Below are positions 1 through 9,667 of a DNA stretch of 50,672 bases, one piece after another. Position 1 is the stretch's first letter. Each line of letters begins with the position of its first letter. This DNA is from Methylococcaceae bacterium (lineage in GTDB: Bacteria; Pseudomonadota; Gammaproteobacteria; Methylococcales; Methylomonadaceae), in the NCBI GenBank assembly GCA_030627285.1, contig DAOUSJ010000003.1, positions 1-50,672 of the forward strand, written 5' to 3'. A program made the translations under genes and the position numbers. The notes under the pieces were generated by a model, which worked only from the letters and a program-made list of their open reading frames with translations, ran no database searches and was not told the DNA's origin.

Positions 1-1223
1 AAATTTTCATTAAAATATATTAATGGTATTTGCGCCCGCTCCCAAGGTGGAATCTTAGCTTCTTGGAATAATTTTTTTAAACTATGCTGACCTTTACGAC
101 CAGATAATAAAATTTTTTCTCCACCAACTCGTTTCCGTACTGTAACCTGAGAATTATGCCACTGAGTTGCAATTATTCCTGTAACACTGGGAACATAAGT
201 TAAATAACTATTGGTGGTTAATTGGAATATATTAGTTGCTGGATTCCAATCAACACATGCAGCCAAATCCAAGAATTTTTTAGTGGCTAAACAATATAAT
301 TTATTTTGATAACGCCGCAATACATGTGCTGATAATTGTAATTGTGGATTAGCTTGTGGCTGGGCATTAATCACTTCAGTAAATAATTTATGCAAACAAA
401 CAGTGCTTGGCATTTTTAATTGCTGCTGTGAAAACCAATATCTGATTACTAAAACTTGTTGCTCTGGTTTAAATAATTTTAATTTGGAAATACACACCGT
501 GTTATCACTAGCATTCCAAACTGTAGCAAACAATTCTGCACTTACAGCAGTCAAAATTGTCTGAGCAGTTGCACAATGATGCGCAGAGCGTGCCACAGTT
601 TTATCCACAGCCTGCCAACGTTGTTTTATTATTGGAATAACTTGTTTACGTAAAAAATTACGGTCAAAATCCAGCCAATTATTACTCGGATCTTCTACCC
701 AAATTAATTGTTGTTGTTGCGCATATACTTTAATTTCAGCTTGCGAAATCTGCAACCAAGGTCTTAACATCAAACCCTTACCAAATTGGATTGAACTTGG
801 CATTGCAGCTAAACCTTGCACACCTGCGCCGCGAAATAATTGTAATAACACCGTCTCTAATTGGTCTTCACGATGTTGTGCCACTAATAAAACTTCATTC
901 ACATGCAATAATGGTTTCAAAGCTGCATAACGTGCATCTCTAGCCGCAGCTTCAGGACTCACACCAGTTGCTGCCTGTGCATTGACAGATAATGCTAAAA
1001 ATTTAACCTGTAATAACTCTGCTTGTTGTTGACAATGTTGACCCCAAGTTTTAGCCTGCGCTTGTAATCCATGATCCACATACACAGCAGTTAATTTCAT
1101 TCGCCATGATTTTTTAGCTGCACAAACATGTAACAAACTATGTGAATCCAGACCACCGCTATAAGCTAAATAAATTTTTGGGGCTGCATCTAAAATTGCC
1201 TTACATTCTGGAGAAATAAACAT
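1..1223 (-). CDS. tilS: tRNA(Ile)-lysidine synthase, C-terminal end cut by window
   Basis: TilS attaches lysine to the wobble cytidine of tRNA-Ile(CAU), changing its decoding from Met to Ile, in the cytosol. Reading the minus strand from the ATG at 1223 gives an open frame to the window edge. It has the PP-loop motif SGGLDS near residue 20, then VDHGLQ, a PEAAARDARY segment, AQHREDQ and the RNFLR motif. A TilS C-terminal domain follows, ending in PPWERAQIPL at the edge, so only a few residues are missing. The order matches the E. coli protein as I remember it. hslR lies 14 bases upstream on the same strand, so the two are probably co-transcribed. TilS is normally essential. Confidence 0.93.
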   Translation of the reverse strand, partial: MFISPECKAILDAAPKIYLAYSGGLDSHSLLHVCAAKKSWRMKLTAVYVDHGLQAQAKTWGQHCQQQAELLQVKFLALSVNAQAATGVSPEAAARDARYAALKPLLHVNEVLLVAQHREDQLETVLLQLFRGAGVQGLAAMPSSIQFGKGLMLRPWLQISQAEIKVYAQQQQLIWVEDPSNNWLDFDRNFLRKQVIPIIKQRWQAVDKTVARSAHHCATAQTILTAVSAELFATVWNASDNTVCISKLKLFKPEQQVLVIRYWFSQQQLKMPSTVCLHKLFTEVINAQPQANPQLQLSAHVLRRYQNKLYCLATKKFLDLAACVDWNPATNIFQLTTNSYLTYVPSVTGIIATQWHNSQVTVRKRVGGEKILLSGRKGQHSLKKLFQEAKIPPWERAQIPLIYFNEN

Positions 1224-1237
1224 CTGCTTAAATGCCA

Positions 1238-1627
1238 CTAACCTTGTTTAAAACTATGAATTTGACGACGTTGTTTTTTATTGGGACGTTTATCAGTTTG
1301 TAGAAAACCAGCTTGATATTCTAATTTTTGTTGTTGCTGCTGCTGTTCACGTAATTTCTTACTATTTTCAGTTTCCAGATATAACAATACCGCTTCTATT
1401 GCAGGTCTACGCTGATGATTTAAAGCCAACACATCAATTTCCCAGCTAAGCTGATCCTTACGAATTACTAATTTCATCGCCACTTTAATTAACTTACTAG
1501 GTTTACAACGTTGTCCATTGACATGTACTTTGCCACCAGAAACTGCATCAGCAGCTAATTTACGAGTTTTAAAAAACCGTGCCGCCCACAGCCATTTATC
1601 AAGTCTTAAAGTATCTAATTCTGGCAT
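1238..1627 (-). CDS. hslR: Hsp15, S4-domain ribosome-associated heat-shock protein
   Basis: Hsp15 binds 50S subunits that carry nascent chains released by abortive translation and helps recycle them. The 129-residue product opens with the typical LDKWLWAARFFKTR of the S4 RNA-binding domain, followed by GGKVHVNG. It ends in a basic tail (NKKQRRQ) as in the family, and its length is close to the E. coli protein. A run of six glutamines near residue 95-100 is encoded by a short CAA/CAG repeat. It is the first gene of an apparent hslR-tilS operon, with a candidate sigma-70 promoter just upstream. Confidence 0.9.
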   Translation of the reverse strand: MPELDTLRLDKWLWAARFFKTRKLAADAVSGGKVHVNGQRCKPSKLIKVAMKLVIRKDQLSWEIDVLALNHQRRPAIEAVLLYLETENSKKLREQQQQQQKLEYQAGFLQTDKRPNKKQRRQIHSFKQG

Positions 1628-1649
1628 AACATCATCCCGTTAAATAAAG

Positions 1650-1678
1650 ATTAAAGTAAGGCATCAATTTACCTGCAA
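1650..1678 (-). promoter_or_regulatory. Candidate sigma-70 promoter for hslR-tilS
   Basis: On the minus strand TTGCAG (1673-1678) is followed after 17 bases by TTTAAT (1650-1655), 22 bases before the hslR start. A GGGATG Shine-Dalgarno-like element lies between. In AT-rich DNA such matches arise easily, so this is tentative. Confidence 0.35.
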
Positions 1679-1770
1679 TTTTTAACGCTTATATTTTAAG
1701 CTGTTAACAACTCTTAAGGTAGAATACCGAACTTCGATTAATTATAAACGATGCCAATGGAGTGTAGCGT

Positions 1771-2154
1771 ATGAATCTTGAAAAAGTCATCTTTGGGTTT
1801 TTTGTTGTCTTAGCTTTGACGTTAAATTTCGGTTTTTTTTTAGGTGAAATGGATAATCCAGCGCATCATAATGTTTTTGAATTATTTGCGGTAATTTTAG
1901 TAAATTTTATTGCCACTGGCTTAAAATTAGGTGATAGATCCCAAATTGGTGCCGTGTTATTGGCTACTAGCTTGGTAGCAGATTTACAATTGATTGCCGC
2001 AATTATGTATTGGACTTATGCTGTACATATTATTCAAATGGGCTTAACCCCAGCAGTAACTTCCAGCATTGTATCCTTATCTGGCGGTGCTTTATTAGCT
2101 AATATTGTATCTACAATTATCTTGGTTACTGAAACTTTAATGTCACGTTTATAA
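1771..2154 (+). CDS. DUF6394-type small inner-membrane protein
   Basis: The 127-residue product has four hydrophobic segments (about 6-24, 36-52, 62-86 and 97-122), so it is an integral membrane protein. The central GDRSQIGAVLLATSLVADLQ resembles proteins annotated DUF6394, which I recall being encoded beside potassium channels in gammaproteobacteria. No enzymatic motif is visible. The ATG has a GGAGTG ribosome binding site. The channel gene follows after only 10 bases, so the two are very likely one operon, and an accessory role for the channel is an inference from context. Confidence 0.7.
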   Translation: MNLEKVIFGFFVVLALTLNFGFFLGEMDNPAHHNVFELFAVILVNFIATGLKLGDRSQIGAVLLATSLVADLQLIAAIMYWTYAVHIIQMGLTPAVTSSIVSLSGGALLANIVSTIILVTETLMSRL

Positions 2155-2164
2155 TAGGTATAAT

Positions 2165-3904
2165 ATGTCTGGAGCAGTAGATTTAGGGCGCGTTACCTTT
2201 ATTGTGATGCGCGAAATGCGATGGCCATTAATCATGATTATCTGCGTATATGCAGTTTCAATTTTAGGCATGGTATTTACCCCAGGAATTCCCGATGTAA
2301 TCACAGGTAAACCGCAACATATGAGTATTTTTCATGCGTTTTATTTTATGACTTACACCGCTACTACCACAGGTTTTGGCGAAATTCCGCTAGAATTTAG
2401 TAATGCGCAACGCTTATGGGCAATGGTATGTTTATATATAAGCGTAATTGCGTGGTTATATGCAGTTGGAGCAATTATTCATTTACTCCAAAACCCATTT
2501 TTTATTCGTGCCTTATCAGAATGGCAATTTTCTCGCCGAGTACGCCACATTCACAGTCCATTTTTTATTATTTGCGGTTTTGGCGATACTGGCAGCGTAT
2601 TAGCACGCAACCTTAGTGATTACGGCTTGCCCTGTTCAGTCATTGATATTAATGAAGAAAGAATTAAAGCCTTGCAATTGCGTAATTATAATGTCGCCAT
2701 GCCTGGTTTATGTGGTGATGCCAGCGTGCCTAAACATTTAATTGATGCTGGTTTAATGTTACCAAATTGTAAAAAAATTATTGCAATTACTAGTAATGAA
2801 GAAGTAAATTTAAAAATTTCAGCTCTAGCAAGAATATTAAACCCAAATATTTGTATTATTACTATGTCCAAAGTTGAAGTATTTGAAGATACCTTAGCAA
2901 CATTAGGTGGTGAAGTTCACATTGTCGATCCCTTTAAAACCTTTGCTAAAGTTTTAAGTGCTGCCATGCATCATCCTGGTTTTTCTACATTAAACAAATG
3001 GTTAGTGCGTGAAAAAGGCGCAACTTTAGATTATTATGTACACCCACCCATGGGTAAATGGATTATTTGTGGTTATGGGCGCATGGGTTATGAAGTTAAT
3101 AGAGTTTTTGCAAAATATGGTATTGAAACTGCAATCATAGACCCTAATACAAACAATAAATCTGGAGTCGATAATTATATTATTGGTAGAGCTACCGCTA
3201 AAACTTTAGTGACCGCAAAAATAGATGATGCTATTGGTATTTTGGCAGGTACTAATGATGATGGACATAATTTAGGCATTCTATTGAATTCTAGACACTT
3301 TAACCCAAATATTTTCACTATTCTGCGCCAAAATCATCACCAAAATGAAATGGCATTTATATCTTCAAATGCAGATATGATTATGCAACCAACTTTGGTA
3401 ACTGCACGCCGAATTCTATTTTTATTAATTGCACCTTTATTAAAAGTATTTTTTCATTATTTAATGGAGGATAAACCTGAACGCATGCAAGAAATGGAAG
3501 CAGTTATTATTAATTTAAAACAAACTATAGGCACAAAAAAACCCCATTTAATTACTATTCATTTTAAACCAGAAAATAGTAAAGCTGTCATTGATGCTTT
3601 GAATGCAGGTAAAGATGTTACTTTAGGTGATTTAATGCGCGACCCAGATAATCGAAATCGCAACTTAGAATTAGTGTTTTTTGTAGTAAAATCAGGTGAT
3701 AAAGTAATAGTGTTACCACCCAATGATTACAAAATTAAACCGCACGATCAATTATTATTCTGCGGCACTGCATCAGCACAACGTTTATTCAATGCAACTA
3801 TTAACAGCGAATATAAACTATTTTATATCCAAAATGGAGTGTTCATGCCTAGAAGTTGGATTGCACAATGGCTAGTAAAAAAAACCAACCGCATTGGGGT
3901 TTAA
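2165..3904 (+). CDS. Two-TM potassium channel with two RCK (TrkA-N) domains
   Basis: This 579-residue protein has TM1 (about 20-38), a pore helix with the filter TTTGFGE (67-73), and TM2 (about 84-106). Two NAD-binding RCK modules follow. The first has GFGDTGS at 138-144 and an acidic residue after the next strand (DIN, 161-163). The second starts around residue 298 with CGYGRMG. TrkA-C-like sequence fills the last 120 residues. Such channels pass K+ and are gated by ligands on the RCK ring. The filter differs from TVGYG (Val to Thr, Tyr to Phe), so selectivity could be altered. It overlaps the end of ispH by four bases, convergently, with no terminator visible. Confidence 0.85.
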   Translation: MSGAVDLGRVTFIVMREMRWPLIMIICVYAVSILGMVFTPGIPDVITGKPQHMSIFHAFYFMTYTATTTGFGEIPLEFSNAQRLWAMVCLYISVIAWLYAVGAIIHLLQNPFFIRALSEWQFSRRVRHIHSPFFIICGFGDTGSVLARNLSDYGLPCSVIDINEERIKALQLRNYNVAMPGLCGDASVPKHLIDAGLMLPNCKKIIAITSNEEVNLKISALARILNPNICIITMSKVEVFEDTLATLGGEVHIVDPFKTFAKVLSAAMHHPGFSTLNKWLVREKGATLDYYVHPPMGKWIICGYGRMGYEVNRVFAKYGIETAIIDPNTNNKSGVDNYIIGRATAKTLVTAKIDDAIGILAGTNDDGHNLGILLNSRHFNPNIFTILRQNHHQNEMAFISSNADMIMQPTLVTARRILFLLIAPLLKVFFHYLMEDKPERMQEMEAVIINLKQTIGTKKPHLITIHFKPENSKAVIDALNAGKDVTLGDLMRDPDNRNRNLELVFFVVKSGDKVIVLPPNDYKIKPHDQLLFCGTASAQRLFNATINSEYKLFYIQNGVFMPRSWIAQWLVKKTNRIGV

Positions 3905-4851
3905 GTAGATAAATGCTTAGACAATACTTTTGGTAATGAAAATACTACTTTTTCTTCTATGCCTGGATGTTCAACGGCTTTTTTTCCACCCCATGCTTCT
4001 AATTGAGAAATCACATCTTGCACCAAAATTTCAGGCGCAGATGCACCTGCGGTAACTCCAATGGTCTCTATATTTTCAAACCATTGTTGCTGCAAATCAT
4101 GATGAGTATCAATTAAATACGCAGGTTTACCTAATTGTTCAGCAATTTCACGCAAACGATTAGAATTAGAACTATTCGGTGAACCTACTACTAAAATAAT
4201 ATCTGAAATTTCCGATAAATCATGCACCGCATCTTGTCGATTTTGGGTAGCATAACAAATATCATCTTTCTTCTGTTCTTGAATTTCAGGAAATTTAACA
4301 TGCAAAGCATCTACCATAATTTTAGTATCAGTCATGGATAGAGTAGTTTGAGTAACATAAGCCAAATTTTTTGGATTCTGCACCATTAATTTATGTACAT
4401 CATTTGGATTTTCCACTAAATAAATATCACCATGAGTAGTAGATTTTTCATACTGCCCCATAGTGCCTTCAACTTCTGGATGTCCCGCATGTCCAATTAA
4501 AATTACTTCTCGATTAGCTTCTGCATGTTTAGCTACTTGAATATGCACTTTCGTCACCAAAGGACAAGTAGCATCAAATACAGTTAACTTACGTTCGACT
4601 GCTTCTTTTTGTACCTGTTTTGAAACTCCATGCGCACTAAAAATCAAATATGATTCTAAAGGTACATCAGTTAAATCTTCAATGAAAATTGCCCCTTTAG
4701 CGCGTAATTCTTCAACTACAGTGCGATTATGAACTACCTCATGGCGCACATAAATAGGCGCACCAAACGCATCTAACGCTTGATTCACAATTTCAATGGC
4801 ACGATCAACACCAGCACAAAATCCACGTGGATTAGCGAGTATAATTTGCAT
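3901..4851 (-). CDS. ispH: 4-hydroxy-3-methylbut-2-enyl diphosphate reductase
   Basis: IspH (LytB) is the last enzyme of the MEP pathway. It converts HMBPP to IPP and DMAPP using a [4Fe-4S] cluster, in the cytosol. The 316-residue product has the three cluster cysteines in their family contexts: [10 protein letters not shown] (Cys12), [11 protein letters not shown] (about 96) and ICYATQNRQ (about 199). The SxN substrate-binding stretch [13 protein letters not shown] is also present. Length is typical. It is the last gene of a minus-strand run and lies 45 bases after the ligase-like gene. Its 3' end overlaps the convergent K+ channel. Confidence 0.96.
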   Translation of the reverse strand: MQIILANPRGFCAGVDRAIEIVNQALDAFGAPIYVRHEVVHNRTVVEELRAKGAIFIEDLTDVPLESYLIFSAHGVSKQVQKEAVERKLTVFDATCPLVTKVHIQVAKHAEANREVILIGHAGHPEVEGTMGQYEKSTTHGDIYLVENPNDVHKLMVQNPKNLAYVTQTTLSMTDTKIMVDALHVKFPEIQEQKKDDICYATQNRQDAVHDLSEISDIILVVGSPNSSNSNRLREIAEQLGKPAYLIDTHHDLQQQWFENIETIGVTAGASAPEILVQDVISQLEAWGGKKAVEHPGIEEKVVFSLPKVLSKHLST

Positions 4852-4896
4852 AATTTGGCTTTTTAAAAACTTAGAATCTTTTTATTTTAACTTAAA

Positions 4897-6810
4897 CTAA
4901 ACCTTTAACAAGTTTAAATATTCAGCTTCAGAAATAATTGTTACGCCTTTAGTAGTTGCAGCTTGCAATTTTTTAGCACCAACATTATTACCAATTACTA
5001 AATAATCGGTATTACCTGAAACTGCAGTAGCTACTTTTGCCCCTAAAGCTCGAGCCTGTTGTTGCATTTCAGCCCGAGTTCCTTGTTGCATAGCTCCTGT
5101 AAACACTAAAGTTTTACCAGCTAAATTATGTTCTGACTGTGATGCAGTAATGGTTGGAGTTATTTGCAGCTTAAAACCTAAAGCATAAATTTTATCAAAC
5201 ACAGGTTTAATCAATCTCAAACCTTGAATTATCGCTGTAGCACTAGTATTAGCAAAACCATCAATAGCAACAATTTCAGTTACTTTTAAAGCAAATACAG
5301 TTTCTAAAGCATGATGACTTAAAAGCTTTTCACAATTTCCCTGCCCTAATCTAATCACCCCAAAAGCAGCTAAAAAACGCCAATCGGCAATTATTTCAGT
5401 CCGACTACGAGTTAATTCAGCAATTAAATTTTCGGCTTGCTTAGCTCCAAAACCGAATTCAATTAATTCTATTTGTGTAAGTGCATAAATAGTAGCTAAA
5501 TCACGCACATTGTGAGCATATAATTTAGCAATTGTCGCTGCCCCAAAACCATCATTATTAGCTAAAACTCTAAAAAAATACTCTATACTTTGGCTAATTT
5601 GCGCTGGACATGCTAACGTATTTGGACATTTTAAAAAATCTCCTTCCCAATATAATTCATCTTCACAACTAGGACAATTAGTTGGAATTTCTGCTGTTAC
5701 TGAAGTTAATACTTGTTCTATTTTAGGAATCACCTCACCACTGCGAGCCAACAAAATTTCTGCGCCAGCACCAATTCCTTGCTCCAATACCATCTTATAA
5801 TGATGCGCAGTCGCTCGTTGCAATAAAGCCCCACTTAAACGCACTGGTTCTAATTCAGCCACTGGAGTTACACGCCCTGAACGTGAAGTTTGTGGAGTTA
5901 CAGCCAAAATTTTCACTACCGCAGTCGCTAAATTTTCTTTGTAAGCAATTTGCCAGCGATGATGATGGCGCGTAGCTCCCATGTGTTGCTTAATCGTAGG
6001 CTCAGTAACTTCTAACACCACGCCATCAACATCATAATCAATTTTATGCCAAATTTGTTGAATAATAGCTTCAAAATCAGCTAACAATTCCGTAGCATTA
6101 CCACACCAATTAGGCAATAATGCAAACGGAAAAAACACTGCTGCACCTGTAGTTATTGCTTGTTTAGCTTCCAAACTCAGAGTTTTTTCTTTAATTACAC
6201 TAGCTTGAAAATTACGACTATTATCAAATACACTGGCTAAATGTTGTTTAAAATAGCTCTTGCTAACTACAATTTCCCCTGCGCCTAAACCACGTTCACC
6301 ACCAGTTGCAACTTGTAAACCACGTTTAAATACGCGACTAATATCTGTACCTTTATTCCCATCACCACGAGTATACAAAATGTGTCCATCATCAAATGCA
6401 GCATAACCATCTAGTTTTGGAGTAACCTTAAAAGTCAATTTATTAAAGTTGATATTTAAATTATGTGCGGCTTTTTTAATTCGTTGCAACCAACGTTCTA
6501 TTTCAACATATGTATAGACTTTTTCAGTAGACAACATTATTTCAGGCAAGGCAATAGTTTTTCCAGTTACACCAGCTTCTGGTTCTAACCTAGAAATTAA
6601 TGGATTATTAGGATCACGTTTAATTAACTCTGCCATCAACACAAAATCATATTCAGCATCAGTAATTATGGCATTACCAGCCCGATAAGATTCATTTGCA
6701 AGTTGTAAATATGCACTTAATTTAGTAATGCTTAATTGCGTGATTAATTCAGGTTGTTGAATTATTTCAGCTAATTTTTGTGATAAGTTTAATTGGTTAT
6801 CTATAGACAT
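4897..6810 (-). CDS. Divergent NAD+-dependent DNA ligase (LigA-like)
   Basis: Domain order over 637 residues is that of bacterial LigA: an NAD-binding Ia-like segment (DAEYD at 51-55), an adenylation domain with KLDG (Lys132), an OB fold, a four-cysteine zinc finger (C379, C382, C395, C401), helix-hairpin-helix repeats and a BRCT domain (about 555-637). Key positions deviate. The Glu two residues before the nucleotidyl Lys in E. coli (ELKLDG) is Thr here (TPKLDG). The motif IV lysine (DGVVIK) is Glu267 (DGVVLE). The motif V lysine is kept (AYK, 291). The sequence drifts from LigA between 185 and 255. It could be a second, specialised ligase or a degenerate nick-binding protein. I leave the symbol empty because the main ligA may be elsewhere. 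Confidence 0.75.
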   Translation of the reverse strand: MSIDNQLNLSQKLAEIIQQPELITQLSITKLSAYLQLANESYRAGNAIITDAEYDFVLMAELIKRDPNNPLISRLEPEAGVTGKTIALPEIMLSTEKVYTYVEIERWLQRIKKAAHNLNINFNKLTFKVTPKLDGYAAFDDGHILYTRGDGNKGTDISRVFKRGLQVATGGERGLGAGEIVVSKSYFKQHLASVFDNSRNFQASVIKEKTLSLEAKQAITTGAAVFFPFALLPNWCGNATELLADFEAIIQQIWHKIDYDVDGVVLEVTEPTIKQHMGATRHHHRWQIAYKENLATAVVKILAVTPQTSRSGRVTPVAELEPVRLSGALLQRATAHHYKMVLEQGIGAGAEILLARSGEVIPKIEQVLTSVTAEIPTNCPSCEDELYWEGDFLKCPNTLACPAQISQSIEYFFRVLANNDGFGAATIAKLYAHNVRDLATIYALTQIELIEFGFGAKQAENLIAELTRSRTEIIADWRFLAAFGVIRLGQGNCEKLLSHHALETVFALKVTEIVAIDGFANTSATAIIQGLRLIKPVFDKIYALGFKLQITPTITASQSEHNLAGKTLVFTGAMQQGTRAEMQQQARALGAKVATAVSGNTDYLVIGNNVGAKKLQAATTKGVTIISEAEYLNLLKV

Positions 6811-6882
6811 AAAAATTTTGGATATTTTATTATTTCGCTAGGTTATTCAGAACATTCATTAGAAACCCATTGTATAAATTCT

Positions 6883-7671
6883 TTAAATATTCTGCCCTGT
6901 TTTCTCTAAATTTTCTTCAATTCCATGTTTTTTCAAAATAGCAGCATAACTACCATCTTTTTGCATAGCTTTAATTGCAACATCAAAATCGGCTTGAACT
7001 TGTTGATAATTTTTTAATTTTTTAGAAAAAACCACAAAGATTTTATCTTCTTTAAACACGGTCGAAAGAGCAACTATTTCATGTATTTGCTTAGGAAATT
7101 CTTTTCTTAAATAAAATAAGACGGAAATTTTTGTTTCTATAAAAACATCAATGCGATTACTTAATAATTTTTTAATATTTTGTTCAATAGTAGCAACAGG
7201 TTGTATATCAAAACAATTAAAAACTTTTAATTCTTCTATATAAGGAGAACCCGCAAAAACACCTATTCTTGCAGGACATAAATCTTCTATTTTTTGGTAA
7301 TTTAATTGAGAATTTTTATGAACAAAAAATTGTCCTGGTGTTTTCCATGAATACTCAGGATAAGAAAAATAATTAGCTCTATCTTCAGTATAAGATGCAC
7401 CAATTAAAGCATCGTACAAACCATTTTTAGTTAATGTTACCGCTCTTTTCCATGGTAAAAATTGAAGCATTGTTTGATAACCAGCTTTTTGTAAAGCGAT
7501 GATTACAATTTCAGATAAAAAACCTCCTTCAAGTAATGATTCACTATTATAAGGCGACCATTCAGCTGTTGAAATTTTTATTAATTGTTTTTCTGCAATC
7601 ACAGGCGTAACACCAGTTAAACCAAGCAAAGTAATTAAAAAAATTGAATAATATTTATATATCTTTAACAT
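6883..7671 (-). CDS. Periplasmic solute-binding protein, family 3
   Basis: A 262-residue secreted protein: signal peptide (about 1-26, ending VIA) followed by a type II periplasmic binding fold. Recognisable family 3 stretches are the opening STAEWSPYN, GFLSEIV, LPWKRAVTLTKNG, IGVFAGSPY, and a C-terminal DGSYAAILKKHG typical of polar amino-acid binders. No ABC permease or ATPase is adjacent. Instead it follows the hybrid kinase gene by 26 bases on the same strand, so it is more likely a sensory ligand-binding partner than a transporter subunit. That is inference from context. The ligand is unknown. Confidence 0.8.
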   Translation of the reverse strand: MLKIYKYYSIFLITLLGLTGVTPVIAEKQLIKISTAEWSPYNSESLLEGGFLSEIVIIALQKAGYQTMLQFLPWKRAVTLTKNGLYDALIGASYTEDRANYFSYPEYSWKTPGQFFVHKNSQLNYQKIEDLCPARIGVFAGSPYIEELKVFNCFDIQPVATIEQNIKKLLSNRIDVFIETKISVLFYLRKEFPKQIHEIVALSTVFKEDKIFVVFSKKLKNYQQVQADFDVAIKAMQKDGSYAAILKKHGIEENLEKTGQNI

Positions 7672-7697
7672 TTATATAATTAAATTAATCTCCAAAG

Positions 7698-9605
7698 TTA
7701 TTTTATATACATTAATAATGCTTTATACAATTTTTCAACCTCAATAGGTTTATTAACATATTCATTCATTCCAACTAATTTTATTTTTTCAATATCTTCT
7801 TTCATAGAGTTAGCAGTCAAAGCTATAATAGGAATATTTTGATTCATATCCCTTATAATCTTGGTTGCCTCATAACCATTCATAATTGGCATTTGTATAT
7901 CCATTAAAACTAAATCATATTTTTTAACCGTAAACTGATTAATAGCCTCTTGCCCATTATTAGCAATATCTATATTAAAACTTGTCTCTTCAAGTAATCC
8001 TAGAATAATTTCCTGATTAATTTTATCATCTTCTACAAGAAGAACGTTACCAATAAGTATATTTTTTATCTCTTCTTTATCATTAATTATAACTGTTTTT
8101 TGAATTTCTGGTTGATTTCCATGTTTTTCAAGAAGTTCTATTTCAAAAATAAATGCACTACCTTTTTTTTCTTCTGATTCAATCCATATTTTACCATTCA
8201 TTAATTCAACTAACTGCTTGCAAATCGTTAACCCTAATCCTGTGCCACCATATTTTCGCGTTATACTATCATCTGCTTGAGTAAATGACTGAAATAATTT
8301 TGATTGCTGCTCAAGGCTTAAACCAATCCCTGTATCTCTAACTTCAAACATAACTCTATTTTGAAATTCAGTATTTTTTACCTGCTTAATATAAATCCCT
8401 ACTTCACCTGATAATGTAAATTTAACCGCATTACTAATTAAATTTGTTAAAATCTGTGAAATTCTTAGACTGTCACCATAAAAATTCTTTCCCAGACTTT
8501 CATCATAATAAACAATAAGCTTAAGATTTTTTTCATTAGCTTTAAAACTAATTAAATCAACAACATTATTAATGGTTTCAGACAAATCAAATTCTCTTTT
8601 TTCTATACTTAATTTACCCGCTTCAATTTTGGAAAAATCTAAAATATCATTAATTATTCCTAATAAAGATTTTGCAGAATAATCTATTTTTTGAATATAG
8701 TTTTTTTGTTTATCATTCAATGATGTTTGAAGAACTAAATAACTCATCCCAATAATACCATTCATAGGTGTTCTAATTTCATGACTCATACTAGCCAAAA
8801 AGATTGATTTAGATTGGGTTGCATCTTCTGCTTTTTGTTGAGATTTTTTTAATGCAAGCGTTCGTTCTTGAACTTTATTTTCTAAATTTTCAGAAAACTT
8901 GTAAAGCATGGCATGCGATTTAAACAATCTTTCTAACATATCATTAAAAGATGTTTCTAATTCTTTTAATTCATTTTTTTCATTTGAATGAAAGTTTATT
9001 TTATGCTGATTTAAATCATCTAAATTTAATGTTTTTATTTCAGAAATAAAGGACTTTAATGGTGAAGTTAATATTTTTTTAACAACCCATAATATTAACA
9101 ACCAAAGTGCAATTGTCTTAATAATCGCGCTTATAATTAAAAACATGAATCTAAATGTTAATTTTTTTAGTACTATTCCAGAACTTGAATATAAAGTAAC
9201 AACACCAATATTAATTTTATTATTTGTTTCATGATGGTATATTTTGAATTCATACATTAATAATCTATCATTAATAATTTGTTGTTTTTGATTTTGGAAC
9301 GACTCACCTTTTTCAATCAAAATATTTTGATGCTCATCTTTTATAACAATACCAACAATAGGTGGAAGTATCATAATGCCAGTTGCATTACGTTTTAATT
9401 GTTCATTATTAAAATTCCAAACAGAATCTTCAATTGTTAAAGCAAATGATTTTTCAATCAAGATTAATTCATTAAAAACATTATTTTCTTCATAAAAATA
9501 TTCAGAAACCATATGAATTACAGTAACAATGATTGCAACAATAACATAATATGAAAAAACCATTTTAATTATCTTTCTACCAATAGAACTTTTCCATTTA
9601 ACCAT
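7698..9605 (-). CDS. Hybrid sensor histidine kinase with receiver domain
   Basis: An inner-membrane hybrid kinase of 635 residues: TM1 (about 16-34), a short extracytoplasmic sensor region, TM2 (about 152-175), a HAMP-like linker, and a dimerisation domain with phospho-acceptor His275 in [10 protein letters not shown]. The ATPase domain has its N box (NLISNAVKF) and G boxes (DTGIGL, GGTGLGL). A C-terminal receiver carries Asp569 (LMDIQMP) and Lys619. No output domain follows the receiver, so phosphate must pass to a separate protein not seen here. The downstream solute-binding protein is probably its sensory partner. fbp lies 62 bases upstream on the same strand. Confidence 0.9.
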   Translation of the reverse strand: MVKWKSSIGRKIIKMVFSYYVIVAIIVTVIHMVSEYFYEENNVFNELILIEKSFALTIEDSVWNFNNEQLKRNATGIMILPPIVGIVIKDEHQNILIEKGESFQNQKQQIINDRLLMYEFKIYHHETNNKINIGVVTLYSSSGIVLKKLTFRFMFLIISAIIKTIALWLLILWVVKKILTSPLKSFISEIKTLNLDDLNQHKINFHSNEKNELKELETSFNDMLERLFKSHAMLYKFSENLENKVQERTLALKKSQQKAEDATQSKSIFLASMSHEIRTPMNGIIGMSYLVLQTSLNDKQKNYIQKIDYSAKSLLGIINDILDFSKIEAGKLSIEKREFDLSETINNVVDLISFKANEKNLKLIVYYDESLGKNFYGDSLRISQILTNLISNAVKFTLSGEVGIYIKQVKNTEFQNRVMFEVRDTGIGLSLEQQSKLFQSFTQADDSITRKYGGTGLGLTICKQLVELMNGKIWIESEEKKGSAFIFEIELLEKHGNQPEIQKTVIINDKEEIKNILIGNVLLVEDDKINQEIILGLLEETSFNIDIANNGQEAINQFTVKKYDLVLMDIQMPIMNGYEATKIIRDMNQNIPIIALTANSMKEDIEKIKLVGMNEYVNKPIEVEKLYKALLMYIK

Positions 9606-9667
9606 AATTTTTATAGGTAATTAATTGTTTTCTGTGATTATATTTAATAATTTATTCTGAGCAGAAC

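Noticed and set aside
1325-1350. CAA/CAG repeat in hslR as a phase-variation tract
   Set aside because: The repeat unit is three bases, so slippage would not shift the frame, and it encodes a simple polyglutamine run.
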